Shown in pieces: positions 1 to 8,834 of a stretch of 13,567 nucleotides of DNA. Within the stretch, counting starts at the first letter, position 1; every line of letters begins with the position of its first letter. The notes beneath the pieces were generated by a model. That model ran no database searches and was not told the DNA's origin. It saw nothing but the letters and a program-made list of their open reading frames with translations. The stretch is taken from contig JAMYWO010000182.1 in the NCBI GenBank assembly GCA_024220525.1, forward strand, positions 64,001 through 77,567. The letters run 5' to 3'. The DNA comes from Cochliopodium minus. Taxonomy: Eukaryota; Discosea; Himatismenida; Cochliopodiidae. Position numbers and translations under genes: made by a program.

Positions 1-1973
1 ATGGTCCAGCAGATATTAATGTTCTCAATGCCATGAAATGTAATAAAAAATAAAAACATTTTCAAATTTCCTAAATTCTTTTCTATTTATAGCTTGGGGT
101 TTCAATGTTGTCAGAATCCCTCTTAATGAACAATGTTGGTTGGGAATAAATGGAGTAGATTCAAGATATTCTGGTGCAAACTACAGAAATGCGATTAAAA
201 ACTGGGTAGATTTGATTTACAGCAAAGATATGGCAGTAATTCTTGAATTGCATTGGGCGAATGCAGGTAAATATATTTACAATAAAGATTTTATTTTCGC
301 TAATAATTTTATCAATAGGAACTGGATGGGCATCTTATCTGGTACAATTAATTATTCATTCAAAATATAAAAATATATATAAACTTATTTTTTTAAAATT
401 CCTTTTTCTTCTTCAAAAAAACAGACCCCAATGCCCAACAAAGGTAAGATGAATAAAAGATATCTTCTTATCTTTGAAAAAAGATTTTTAATTCTTACTT
501 TTTTATTATTACTTGAAAGACCATTCCATCACATTTTGGACACAAGTAGCAACGGCATACAAAGACCGTAGTTACGTCATTTTTGAGCCTTACAACGAAG
601 TAAAAAAGAGCAGTTCTATTTTATGATCTTAATTTAAACTTCCTTTCTTTGTTTAGCCTTTCCCAGATAACAATAATTGGGATAGTACCGAAGGTTGGAG
701 GTAAAATGGTTATTAAATAATAAATTCGATTGATTAATAAACTTAAATTATCAGATGTTGGAGAGATGGAGGATCTTGTAATGGTGTAAAAGACTTCTTT
801 TTTATTTTTTTAATTATTTTTTTTTTTTTTTTGATCTTTTTTTAAAGAATATTTCATAAAATTAATAATTATTTTTCTTATAAATTATTTTTCTGATTAT
901 AGATTAGTTACCAAGTAGCAGGTATGCAATCACTTGTACATGCTATCAGAAACACCACTGCTACAAACATCATTGGTCTCGGGGGTATCGCTTACTCGAA
1001 TTCCTTATCAAGAGTTAAAAACAATTTTTTTTTATTATTTTTTTAATTATTTATTTTTGTCAATTTTTTTTTATTAATTTTTTTTTTCATTAATTTTTTT
1101 TTGTAGTGGTTGGAATACAAACCAACAGATTCTTTGAACCAATTAGTAGCAATATGGCACTCATATTCTAACAACATTTGCAACAACCAAAACTGTTGGA
1201 ACCAATACATCACTCCTGTTGCCAACTCTGTCCCTATTTTGGCTACTGGTAGAAAAAAAATAAAAATAATATTATAAAATTTCTAAAACAAAAAAAATTA
1301 GAAATTGGACAATATGACTGCCAGAATAATTATATCAATAATGTAAGAACTTTTTTTAAAAAATTATAAATTCATTTTAAATATTTAAAAATTTTATTAT
1401 TATTTTCGAAAGGTCATGACCTACTTGGACTCAATAAAACAAAATTATTTGGCTTGGACTTGGAATGTTTGGTATAAATATTACCTAAATAAAAAATAGC
1501 TTTTTTAAATAATTTAAATAATTTTAATAATTTCAATATTTTAATAGGAATTGCGGATCCGGTCCTGCTTTGATCGCTGACGAAAGCGGAACTCCCACCA
1601 ATTTTGGTATTGGATACAAAAATCACATCAATGGGTAAAATCAACATTATTTTTATTTTTAAAATTTGTTTTTTTTTGTTTTTTATTATTTTATTATTTT
1701 ATTTTTTAATTATTTAAGAATTTTTTCTTCTTTTTTTATTTAATTTTTTTTCCTAATAGTCAAACTGCAAGTTTTCCACCAGTACCTACAACTACCACTA
1801 CTGGAACAACCCAACCACCTTCTACCACCACAGGAGGAACACCAGCTCCTTCTACCACCACAACAACAACAGGAGGCTCTTCTTCTACTTCTTACTCTTT
1901 CACTTGGTGTACCTGTAACAACGATTTTTGGACCCAACTCACTATCAACCCTGCTCCTACCTCTCCTGTATAA
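1..1973 (+). CDS. GH5-family glycoside hydrolase (cellulase-like), 3' part, 13 exons
   Basis: Predicted secreted beta-glycanase of the GH5 (beta/alpha)8 family; the 5' end lies before the window. Exons inferred from GT...AG and phase: 1-39, 93-266, 319-341, 425-443, 520-599, 657-700, 755-785, 903-1013, 1107-1248, 1302-1342, 1413-1471, 1548-1634, 1760-1973, giving 353 residues in the window. GH5 marks appear in order: WGFNVVRIPLNEQCW, ILELHWANAG, TPMPNKDH, IFEPYNEPFPD (the NE glutamate is the likely acid/base), HSY, ATEIGQYDC (likely nucleophile Glu) and LAWTWN. A Thr/Ser/Pro/Gly linker (about 1770-1885) follows, as in secreted modular cellulases, then a tail of about 28 residues containing FTWCTCNNDFW that could be the start of a binding module. 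The stop at 1971-1973 may be real, or GTATAA at 1968 may be a splice donor to a lost exon. Substrate is inferred from family only. Confidence 0.88.
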
Positions 1974-2011
1974 TTTTTATTTTTAATTATTTTTAATTAT
2001 CTTATTATATT

Positions 2012-2048
<37 letters not shown>

Positions 2049-2084
2049 ATTTTTTATTTTTTATTTTTTATTTTTTATTTTTTA
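1974..2084. repeat. TTTTTA simple repeat
   Basis: T-rich tract made largely of ATTTTTT/ATTTTT units, nearly perfect from about 2005 to 2084. It lies between the GH5 stop codon and the ambiguous base at 2085. The same unit fills introns elsewhere in the window, so it is a genome-wide low-complexity sequence and a likely place for an assembly to break. Confidence 0.85.
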
Positions 2085-2085
2085 N
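2085..2085. other. ambiguous base N, probable assembly junction
   Basis: This is the only N in the window. On its left is a hexamer repeat; directly on its right is the interior of a 5S rRNA gene. A lone N between a simple repeat and the middle of a conserved RNA suggests a collapsed gap or contig join (inference). Confidence 0.6.
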
Positions 2086-2150
2086 AAACATCATTGAGCT
2101 GTGTTAGTAGTGTGGTGGGAGACTACACGCGAAGCCACAGTGTTGTAACC
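2086..2150 (+). rRNA. 5S ribosomal RNA, 3' half only
   Basis: Recognised by eye. The stretch TAGTAGTGTGGTGGGAGAC, then TACACGCGAA and finally GTGTTGTAACC, parallels the 3' half of eukaryotic 5S rRNA (yeast has GAGTAGTGTAGTGGGTGACC, ATACGCGAAA and GGTGCTGCAATC at the same spacing). It is far richer in G and C than its surroundings and ends at a T-run. Roughly the first 55 to 60 nt, including the 5' strand of helix I, are missing at the N. It is either a real gene truncated by an assembly join or a 5S pseudogene fragment. An intact copy could not fit upstream, because 1974-2084 is simple repeat. Confidence 0.82.
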
Positions 2151-2160
2151 TTTTTTTTTT
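2151..2160 (+). terminator. RNA polymerase III T-run terminator
   Basis: Ten consecutive T residues start at the nucleotide after the 5S 3' end (GTAACC). Pol III terminates at T-runs on the non-template strand. T-runs are common here, so the exact placement is the supporting point. Confidence 0.6.
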
Positions 2161-2741
2161 GAAGGAAGAACTATTTTTATTCTTTTTTTTTTTTTTTTTG
2201 ACTGAATCGATAAGAATATAATTTTTAAAAGAAAATTTTTGGTTTTTCTTCTTAACTCTTCATTATTTCAAATTAAAATTTTTTTTTTATTTTCTTTTCA
2301 ACAAAACTCCCTTTTTCTTATTTTCCTTTCTCCCTATGATTCACATTTCTCCAAATTCAAGTTTTAATTTTTAAATTTAAATTCATTAAAAGATTTTATT
2401 TTAATTTTAAAAAAACTCTATTTTAAATTCTATTTTTTCTCGAGTTTATGAAAAAGTCTTTCTTTGATATTTTAGTTTGTATCTCCAACTTGGTTGATCT
2501 TTTCATCGATTTTCTTTTTTCTTCTTTCTTTTAAAATTTGAACTCTTTGAGAAAGAGTTATCTTTCTTTGTTGAACTCAATCTTGTTTAATTGATATATA
2601 TATTGGAGAAGTTCAATATAGGAAAGATTAACAAAACACATCATTCAAATGGATAATGGAATCCATCAAAAAATTAAAAAGTAAAATTTGGTTTATAAAC
2701 ATTTATTTTGTTTTGAAAATTTGAAATTTGTTTGTTTTTGA
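2161..2741. other. AT-rich spacer, no gene recognised
   Basis: No reading frame with protein-like content was found on either strand. The only structure noted is a short perfect inverted repeat, AACTCTTT (2541-2548), loop GAG, AAAGAGTT (2552-2559). It has no adjoining T-run or gene end that would give it a role. Confidence 0.5.
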
Positions 2742-3450
2742 AAAACATTTTCTGTGAACGATAGCAGGACCAGATTCATCCTACTCTTCCTTCGAGATCC
2801 ACATTTGTTGAAAAGTAGAAAGAGATGTAAGAATAGATCCACCAATCCAAACAGAATACATTCTCTCAGGAGGAGCAATAAATTTGATTCTCATGGTTGA
2901 TGTAGCAAAGCAGTTAATTCCTTCTTCATTCTATCTCCGATACCAGGAAATATTGTGGTATTACCTGAAAGAACAACATTTCCATACAAATCTTTTCTGA
3001 TATCAACATCACATTTCATAATTGAGTTCAAGGTTTTTTCATGTAAACCTGAGGATTTCATTCCCAAGAAAGATGGTTGAAATAGAGCTTCTGGACATCT
3101 GAATCTTTCTTTTCCAATGATCACTTGTCCATCTGGAAGTTCATAGGATTTATCAAGTGCAGAAGAGGCAGTAATTCTCATCGCTTGTTTTAAATCCAAA
3201 GCGACATAACAGAGTTTTTCTTTGATATCTCTAACTATTTTCTCTTTCTGCAGTGGTGAAAGAATAGCCTCTATCTGTCAAAATCTTCTTCAAATAATCA
3301 GTCAAATCCCCCCCTGCAAGATCCAATCTCATAATTGCATAAGGGAGAGCATAACCCTAATAAGTTGGAACATTATGCGAAATTCTATCTCCATAATCAA
3401 ATAAATAAATTATTTATGCTACAAGGTGCTTAAAGAAAGAACGTCAAAAT
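2742..3450 (-). pseudogene. actin, C-terminal part, broken
   Basis: Minus-strand translation in pieces matches the C-terminal part of actin: [114 protein letters not shown] and SGPAIVHRKCF. Breaks: a TAG at 3357-3359 where actin has Glu in PxYEGYAL; an extra base near 3237-3241 (AERE/IVRD); a lost base near 2895-2910; a TAG at 2781-2783 replacing Tyr of KxEYDES; and no stop directly after KCF. Above about 3390 similarity fades to a VLSL remnant, and the N-terminal half is absent. It also carries substitutions and small residue losses (for example QVIIG for QVITIG). Truncation plus nonsense codons argue for a pseudogene; sequence error could add to the frame breaks. Confidence 0.8.
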
Positions 3451-3499
3451 TAATTGTAGTTTTTTTTATTATGATTTTGTTGTAAATTGGATCAAAACA

Positions 3500-4170
3500 T
3501 CCAATTCAAAATAGATATATTTGTAAAATTAATAATTTGTTGAATTTGTTCTTTGGCGTTTATCCCTTTCCAATCAAAAACATTTTTAATCTTTGAACTC
3601 CATTCTCCCATTAAAGTTTTCCAATTTCAATTTTAGTTGGATTCTTTTCAAGAAATAACAAATTGAACCATTATCTATAAGAAATTTAACCATTTGAATG
3701 TTTTGATTTTTAATTGAAAGGAGTTGTTCCTCTAATCATCAAATAATTGATTTCAATGGCAGGATATTTGATCAATTCTGCAAATGATTCAATTTTTCCA
3801 CTCTTGACACCTAGTCCAAGAGGATTTAAATAGTTAAATTCTGAATACCCTTTATTAAGGTCAATCCTTTCGTATTTCAATAAGCTCTGAGAACTTTTAT
3901 TCCAAATCCATTTCTTAACTTGCAGTAATAAAATATAAATTCAAGTATATCTTTGGAAACCTACAAACCCATTGATTTTGTTTATCTTTAACCAAAAATA
4001 AACTTTTAAAAAGATTTAATTCAAAAACATCCAAACTAAATCAATTATTAGGAAAGAGAGTGAATGCTCCTTATCATTTTCTTGCCATGGATCAATTTCT
4101 TTATAATTTTACTCCTTTCTTGGATAAAGCCTGATCTAATGATAAAAATTTTTGTTTGATTTTACAATAA
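3500..4170 (-). pseudogene. ankyrin-repeat protein gene, frame-broken
   Basis: No long open frame exists, but consecutive minus-strand pieces in different frames read as ankyrin-type repeats. About 3890-3720 gives LLKYERIDLNKG, NPLGLGVKSGKIESFAELIK and MIRGTTPF; after a one-base slip, about 3717-3660 gives SIKNQNIQMVKFLIDNGS; after another, FLEKNPTKIEIGK; then about 3620-3510 gives GEWSSKIKNVFDWKGINAKE up to a TGA. Upstream pieces include IDPWQENDKEHSLSFLIIDL and DILEFIFYYCKLRNGF. TPF...IKNQNIQMVKFLIDNGS is the usual ankyrin helix-turn-helix pattern. Most slips sit in short A or T runs, so this may be an intact gene with sequence errors or a recent pseudogene. No start codon could be chosen, and the ends are approximate. 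Partner and function are unknown. Confidence 0.6.
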
Positions 4171-4228
4171 AATGTTTTTTTTTTGAAAAAATTTATTGAC
4201 ATAAATATTTGAACAAACATTATCTTTT

Positions 4229-5212
4229 TTATCCTTGATAAGCTCCAAAAGAATGAGGACCACTACCCACAGACTCGGAATCAGAAATCAACAAAGACAA
4301 CCAGTCAGACTGATTGGTAGGCAAAATACCAATGGAATGGAATTTATAAAGGGAAATAAACAAAGAAATCAGCGAAATGAAAATGTAGAGCATTTTTGGC
4401 TGAAATAATTTTTCTTTCGAAAAATGCTTTTCGAAAGGAGCAAAGATGGCGTTGGTTGAAAGCACTGATTTTACTGGCATCGTTATCATTGAGAAGGCAA
4501 ACATGATGGTGAAGATGCTCAGTTGGGATCCCATCATGTAGCTCATGAATGCCACCATTATCACGTTTTTGAATGGTGATTTTGCAAGATCCCATAATTG
4601 CTATTTTAAAACAAAAAAAAATAAAATTTAGAAGAGATAATATTTTCTTGAATTTCTTTTATTTTTTTTGTTTGGTAAGAATAACCATTTATTATTTAAA
4701 ATAATAAATTTGATGTGCTATTTTAATATTAAAAATTTTGACATATTCTTTAAGACATAACCTATTGATGATTTGACAATATTTAATTCTCTATATAATT
4801 TTCATCAACCATTTCATTTTTTCTGACAAATATTTTTAACATACCAGTGATAAATTAATAATTGAATCTTATTAATTAATAAAATAGTATATTATGGTGA
4901 GATCCAAAATTTTTTATGCATAGTAAATTATATTCCACCTTAATAAATTTATTTAGACCGCATAATTTCTTTATTGAGATATTTTCTCGATGTTTTTTAA
5001 AATAAAGTTGATTTTACAGTTTCCAATACTTTAGATTCATAATCAGTGGTTTCTTTTTTATTTTTTCCCTCTCCCTTCTCCTCTTTCAGCACAAAATAAT
5101 CCTCCCTGGCAGAGAAATTGGAAGAATAGGGTTTTGGTAATTCAATATTGATTGAAGGGGATGGATGATTGTTGGAAAAAAAAGACCACTTTAAAAATTT
5201 TTCGTTTTTCAT
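4229..5212 (-). CDS. EMC4: ER membrane protein complex subunit 4
   Basis: EMC4 is a subunit of the ER membrane complex, an insertase for tail-anchored and multipass proteins. Two exons: 5212-5018 (65 residues from ATG) and 4600-4229, joined in phase 0 across a 417-nt intron with GTAAAA donor and ATAG acceptor; the total is 188 residues, against about 183 in human and 190 in yeast. The soluble N-terminus carries a KWSF motif and the proline-rich LPKPYSSNF (yeast has LPSPPGFEGN). Then come QLWDLAKSPFKNV, a membrane region MSYMMGSQLSIFTIMFAFSM followed by MPVKSVLST (yeast MSYMSGTSLQIIPIM ... PIKAIFST), a further hydrophobic segment MLYIFISLISLFISLYKF, and the family signature SIGILPTNQSDW near the end. 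The reading frame is clean. The 5' end lies 68 nt from the end of the next minus-strand gene. Confidence 0.9.
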
Positions 5213-5280
5213 TTTTTTTTTATTGATTTTGTTTAAAAAAAAAAAGTTTATATCACTTTTGATGTTGAAGGATTTTCCTT

Positions 5281-6006
5281 TTAATTTATATCAATTAAGT
5301 CTGGTACAAGAAATTTATTTGTAAGAATCGAAAGTTCATAATACTTTTTTTTGGCATGAGAAAATCCTAATTCAAAAGCTCTCCTGAAAAGATTAAAAGC
5401 ATAGCATTCATTTTTTTCTAAAATATCTTCATGACCAGTTTCATAAAACAGTGCAAGATTGTACATTGAAACAGGAAAGTTAAGATCAATGCACTTTTTA
5501 TAAAATAAAAATGCTTTGTCAATTCTCCTCTCAGTTCCCATCCCACGGTTTAATTGTAGAGCAATGAAATTCAAAGATATGACAGTTTCTTCATTACTGA
5601 AAAATAGGTCTTTTTGAATAATATCACAAAATAACAAAAATGATGTTGAATAATCTTTTTGGGTATCCCATCCATAAAAAAACATCATTCCCTTTGCAAG
5701 CAAACTTCCTAATTTATAACTTTCAATGCAAAGCTTTTTAGAATCTTCTTCATTCTTCTCACAATTAATCCCAAAAAGTAAATTAAAACTCTTTATTGCA
5801 CCTTTTTCAGGGTTATAGAAATCATCATCAACAATTTCTTCTGTATTTTTTCCATATTTCTTTTCTATCTCTTTTTCTTTTTTCAATTTTTCATTCTCAT
5901 TTTTCAAAGTTTCAATTTTTTTTTTGAGCTTTTGGTTTTTTATCTCAAGTTCTTCCTTAACACAGTTTTGATCCTTTTTAAAGAAAATTTTAAATTCTAA
6001 TCTCAA
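5281..6006 (-). CDS. coiled-coil protein with Sel1-like repeats
   Basis: A 241-residue uninterrupted frame. Residues about 15-50 are a Lys/Glu-rich heptad region (LEIKNQKLKKKIETLKNENE), predicted coiled coil. Residues about 65-225 are helical repeats of Sel1/TPR type; the clearest is SMYNLALFYETGHEDILEKN followed by AFNLFRRAFELGFSHAKKKY, which fits the Sel1 pattern A-x-YxLGxxYxxG...A...YxxAAxxGxxxA; an earlier one is RGMGTERRIDKAFLFYKKC. Such repeats are protein-interaction scaffolds; the partner is unknown. No signal peptide or membrane segment is seen. The first Met (MRLEFKIFF) is taken as start, but an upstream exon is possible (see 6125-6217). All genes from actin to tubulin share the minus strand. 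Confidence 0.7.
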   Translation of the reverse strand: MRLEFKIFFKKDQNCVKEELEIKNQKLKKKIETLKNENEKLKKEKEIEKKYGKNTEEIVDDDFYNPEKGAIKSFNLLFGINCEKNEEDSKKLCIESYKLGSLLAKGMMFFYGWDTQKDYSTSFLLFCDIIQKDLFFSNEETVISLNFIALQLNRGMGTERRIDKAFLFYKKCIDLNFPVSMYNLALFYETGHEDILEKNECYAFNLFRRAFELGFSHAKKKYYELSILTNKFLVPDLIDIN

Positions 6007-6124
6007 TTTTTTCCTTATTTTACCATCAAAAAAACTTTTTCCACTTTTTTTTTAAAAAATATTTATTCAAAAATAAAACAAATTTATTAAAAATTCTTAT
6101 CCTTTTTTAAGTTCTTATGAAATT

Positions 6125-6217
6125 CTATTGATTTTTTCTTGACTCTATTTTTTTCACTCTTAAATTTGAAACTTGTTCTTTCATTCCTTTTACAAAATGA
6201 ACATTTGCGTTCCCCAT
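6125..6217 (-). other. short frame beginning MGNA, possible upstream exon
   Basis: A 30-residue frame starting MGNANVHFVKGMKEQVSNLR, ending at TAG. Gly-2 with a small residue at position 5 or 6 is what N-myristoyltransferase substrates show, but this frame has Asn5/Val6, so the match is poor. A GTAAAA donor lies after MGNANVHF, and the Sel1-like gene starts 119 nt downstream on the same strand, so this could be its first exon; I could not find a convincing acceptor. Otherwise this stretch (6007-6260) holds nothing recognised. Confidence 0.2.
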
Positions 6218-6260
6218 TGTTAAGTAAAAAAAAAAAAACTAAAAATAGCTTTTAAACCAT

Positions 6261-6366
6261 AATAAATTAAAAATTTTTATTTTTTCTAATAAATTAAATT
6301 TTTTATTTTTTCTAATAAATCAAATTTTTTATTTTTTCTAATAAATTAAATTTTTTATTTTTTTTC
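6261..6366. repeat. 26-bp tandem repeat, about 4 copies
   Basis: The unit AATAAATTAAATTTTTTATT plus TTTTCT repeats with starts near 6261, 6288, 6314 and 6340 (spacings 27, 26, 26), with minor differences such as AATC for AATT in the third copy. It lies just past the stop codon of the minus-strand gene ending at 6378, in its 3' flank. Confidence 0.8.
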
Positions 6367-6377
6367 ATTCAAAAACT

Positions 6378-8718
6378 TTATTTATCCTCCAAAATGATGT
6401 TAGGTTCGGTAAAAGGTTTGTTTTCAATATTAGAAATAGAAATGCTGACAGAGGGATGTTCATTGGAAGAAACAGAATAAGTGTTCATGATAGAAAAAGG
6501 GTGATTCCACTTAAAAACCACCAATCCCGTCTTCTCATCTGTGGAAGGCGAATATGATATTGATCCCGCTGTTCCCGCAAATTTTGGATAACTTTTCAAA
6601 AAATAAAAACATAAAAATAAAAGAATAAATCATAAATAAATCAGAAAAAAATAAAAAATGAAAAAATAATATAAATTAATCATAAATAAATTGAAAAAAA
6701 AATAAAAATAAAAATAAAAATAAAAATAAAAAAATAAAAAATAAAAAAAATAAAAAATAAAAAAAATAAAAATAAAAATAAAAATAAGAATAAAAAATAT
6801 ATAAAAAATTTAAAAATTAACAATGAAATAAAATCTTCTTTACCCAAAACTCCCAAATGTAACTTAATGAAAATAAATATAAAAAACTTTGATAAAAATA
6901 ATTTTGTTGGTGAAAAAAAACAATTACCTTCAGTTTTAGGATGTATTATTTCTGGAGGGAGAATTCCCCAATATCTAATAAAAGAAAGTAAAAATACAAA
7001 TAAGAAAAAATATTATAAAAATAAGGTAGAAAAGTAAATAAAAATGTAAATAAAAAAGTAAAATAAATATTGATAAAAAATATAAAAATTATTTAAAGAA
7101 CAAAAAATAGAATAATTAAAATTCTTAATAAAAAAAAACAAAAAAGAAAAAAAAAGTAAACCAATACAAAAAAACATATAAAAAAAAAAATGACAAAAAA
7201 ATGAAAAAATTTTGAAAAAAATAAAAAAATGTTAAAAGTTAATTTTACCCAAAATTCAAAAGAAAAGCCATACGATAAAGAGAATAAGAAGAGTTGTTAG
7301 TGACATGAATCAAAACAGCCTTGTCAGAACCCCTCATATACTCCAAAACGCCCGGAGGAGAAAAAGGGACCTTCAACTCCTCTCCAACAAGCTTGTCCAC
7401 AAACATCGAGACGTTCCCCAAATCAATCTCCGTGCTGAAAGAAAATAAGTACTCCACCATCCTCTTTGACTTCATCTCTTCTTCCTTTTGGCTTTTGGTG
7501 TAGGTGAGCTTGTAGAGCTCGGTGGTGCTAGTTTCTATGGTGGGTTCTTCGTAGAAGTTGTTGTGGGTTTTGATTACCACGTCGTTGTTGTCTCCTTCAT
7601 CTTCAGATCTGTTTTTTTGATTAAAAATTTATTATAATAATTTACATCTATTTTTTTAAAAAATTATGTTTGAATGAATATTGCCATATAAATAAGGGAG
7701 ATATGGGAAGTAATAAAAAAATTAATTTTTGATTAAAAGTTTAAAAATAAATATTTATAAAATTTTTCATAGATATTTCAATTTTTCCAAAATTTTTTTA
7801 TTACAATATGAATGAGCTTACTCATTTTTAAGAAAAAAAATCTTTGAATTAGATTCATTTTCTTCGCATCAAAATTTAAGATGTTTTTACTTTAAAATGA
7901 TTTGAGATATTAAATTTAAAAATAATATGATTACAGTATCACAAGATCTTTATAGTTCGTTGAAATGAACTTTTAGAAAATATTTTTGGGGATTCATATT
8001 GCCCACACTAAATATTTTTTATTTTTGAGTTAAAAATTGTTTATACTAAAAATTTTATCAAAGAAATTTCTTATTTAAAACTTATTTCGCTTGAAATAAT
8101 TTTTTTTTCAAAAAAAACATTTTTGTTTACTTTTCAGTGGGCATTCTATATTTTATTTCGAATCCTGTTCCTGTGACAAACCCTCCTGCTCCAAATATTA
8201 CAGTTTCTTGTGGTGCAATTTTCTCTGGTGGAAAAATGATCCTATATAATTAACAATTTAGAACATCAAAAGAGAAAAATTGAGTTTTTTTCAGTTTCAA
8301 AAAATAATTATTTTTATTTACCAGTCTTATTTTTATTTTTTTAATTAAAAGATTTGGCTTCACAATTATGATATTACCTCCCTTGATTATAAGATAATCC
8401 TTCCTAATTAGAGTATTTAATGTTTGATTTTTAAATATGATTTTGATAGATCTGCTTGTTGTTTCTTTATATTTTGAAAGAATAGTTATTATGAGCCAAA
8501 TAATTAAAATAGGAGAAAATTATAGGCTAAATTAAATAGAAATTTAAAGGATAAATCTTTCTTTTACTTAATAATTTCTCGCATTGTTCTGCATCTGGAA
8601 CAAAAAAAGGTTTAATGTTTTTTGGTATTTCAATTGTTTCATTATCTTGGATTATTTCTTCTTTATTCAAATCATTTAGTTCGTTTTCCATTTTTTTTTT
8701 TAAAAAGTTTGAAAACAA
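6378..8718 (-). CDS. protein with two tandem aegerolysin/actinoporin-like domains (family tentative)
   Basis: Exons with consistent phase: 8241-8131, 7608-7249, 6974-6928, 6862-6844 (19 nt) and 6591-6378 (stop). A likely exon ending at 8378 (IIFKNQTLNTLIRKDYLIIK) and a first exon from ATG 8718 (MFSNFLKKKMENELNDLNKE) are plausible, but their phases do not join cleanly. Two copies of one pattern are visible. Copy 1 has FPPEKIAPQE, FGAGG, GTGFEIKYRM and VVIKTHNNFYEEPTI. Copy 2 has VTNNSSYSLYRMAF, WGILPPEIIHPK, FGSFG, GTAGSISYS and LVVFKWNHPFSIMNTYSVSS. The GTxGxxxY ... W-x-xPF...NTY(S) order resembles fungal aegerolysins (GTTGTF ... WDCPW...NTWTV) and, more loosely, actinoporins. These are membrane-binding beta-sandwich proteins, some of them pore-forming. 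No membrane segment or signal peptide is evident. Function is inferred from pattern only; it could be a lectin-like domain instead. Confidence 0.45.
6690..6800. repeat. AAAAAT simple repeat within an intron
   Basis: Runs of AAAAAT/AAAAAAT units inside the intron between exons 6862-6844 and 6591-6378 of the minus-strand gene. Read on that gene's sense strand it is T-rich, like most introns here. Confidence 0.85.
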
Positions 8719-8834
8719 AGAGATGGTGTTATTGTAATCAAAGATCCTTAATTGTGATTTTTGAAATTATAGTAATGATAACAGAGAAAATAAATTTGTT
8801 TGAAAATATATATTTAATAAATTTCTGAAACAAA

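Noticed and set aside
1043-1647. Two minus-strand frames (1043-1225 and 1414-1647)
   Set aside because: They are antisense to GH5 exons that carry clear family motifs and run into T-rich introns.
1740-1937. Minus-strand 65-residue Cys/Ser/Arg-rich frame
   Set aside because: It is the antisense of the Thr/Pro linker exon of GH5; repetitive codons keep the opposite frame open.
2541-2559. Perfect 8-bp inverted repeat AACTCTTT-GAG-AAAGAGTT
   Set aside because: Isolated in spacer DNA, not next to a gene end or T-run; expected by chance in AT-rich sequence.
2742-3450. Alternative genetic code (TAG as sense) to explain actin stops
   Set aside because: TAG replaces Glu at one site and Tyr at another, and intact genes in the window need no TAG readthrough.
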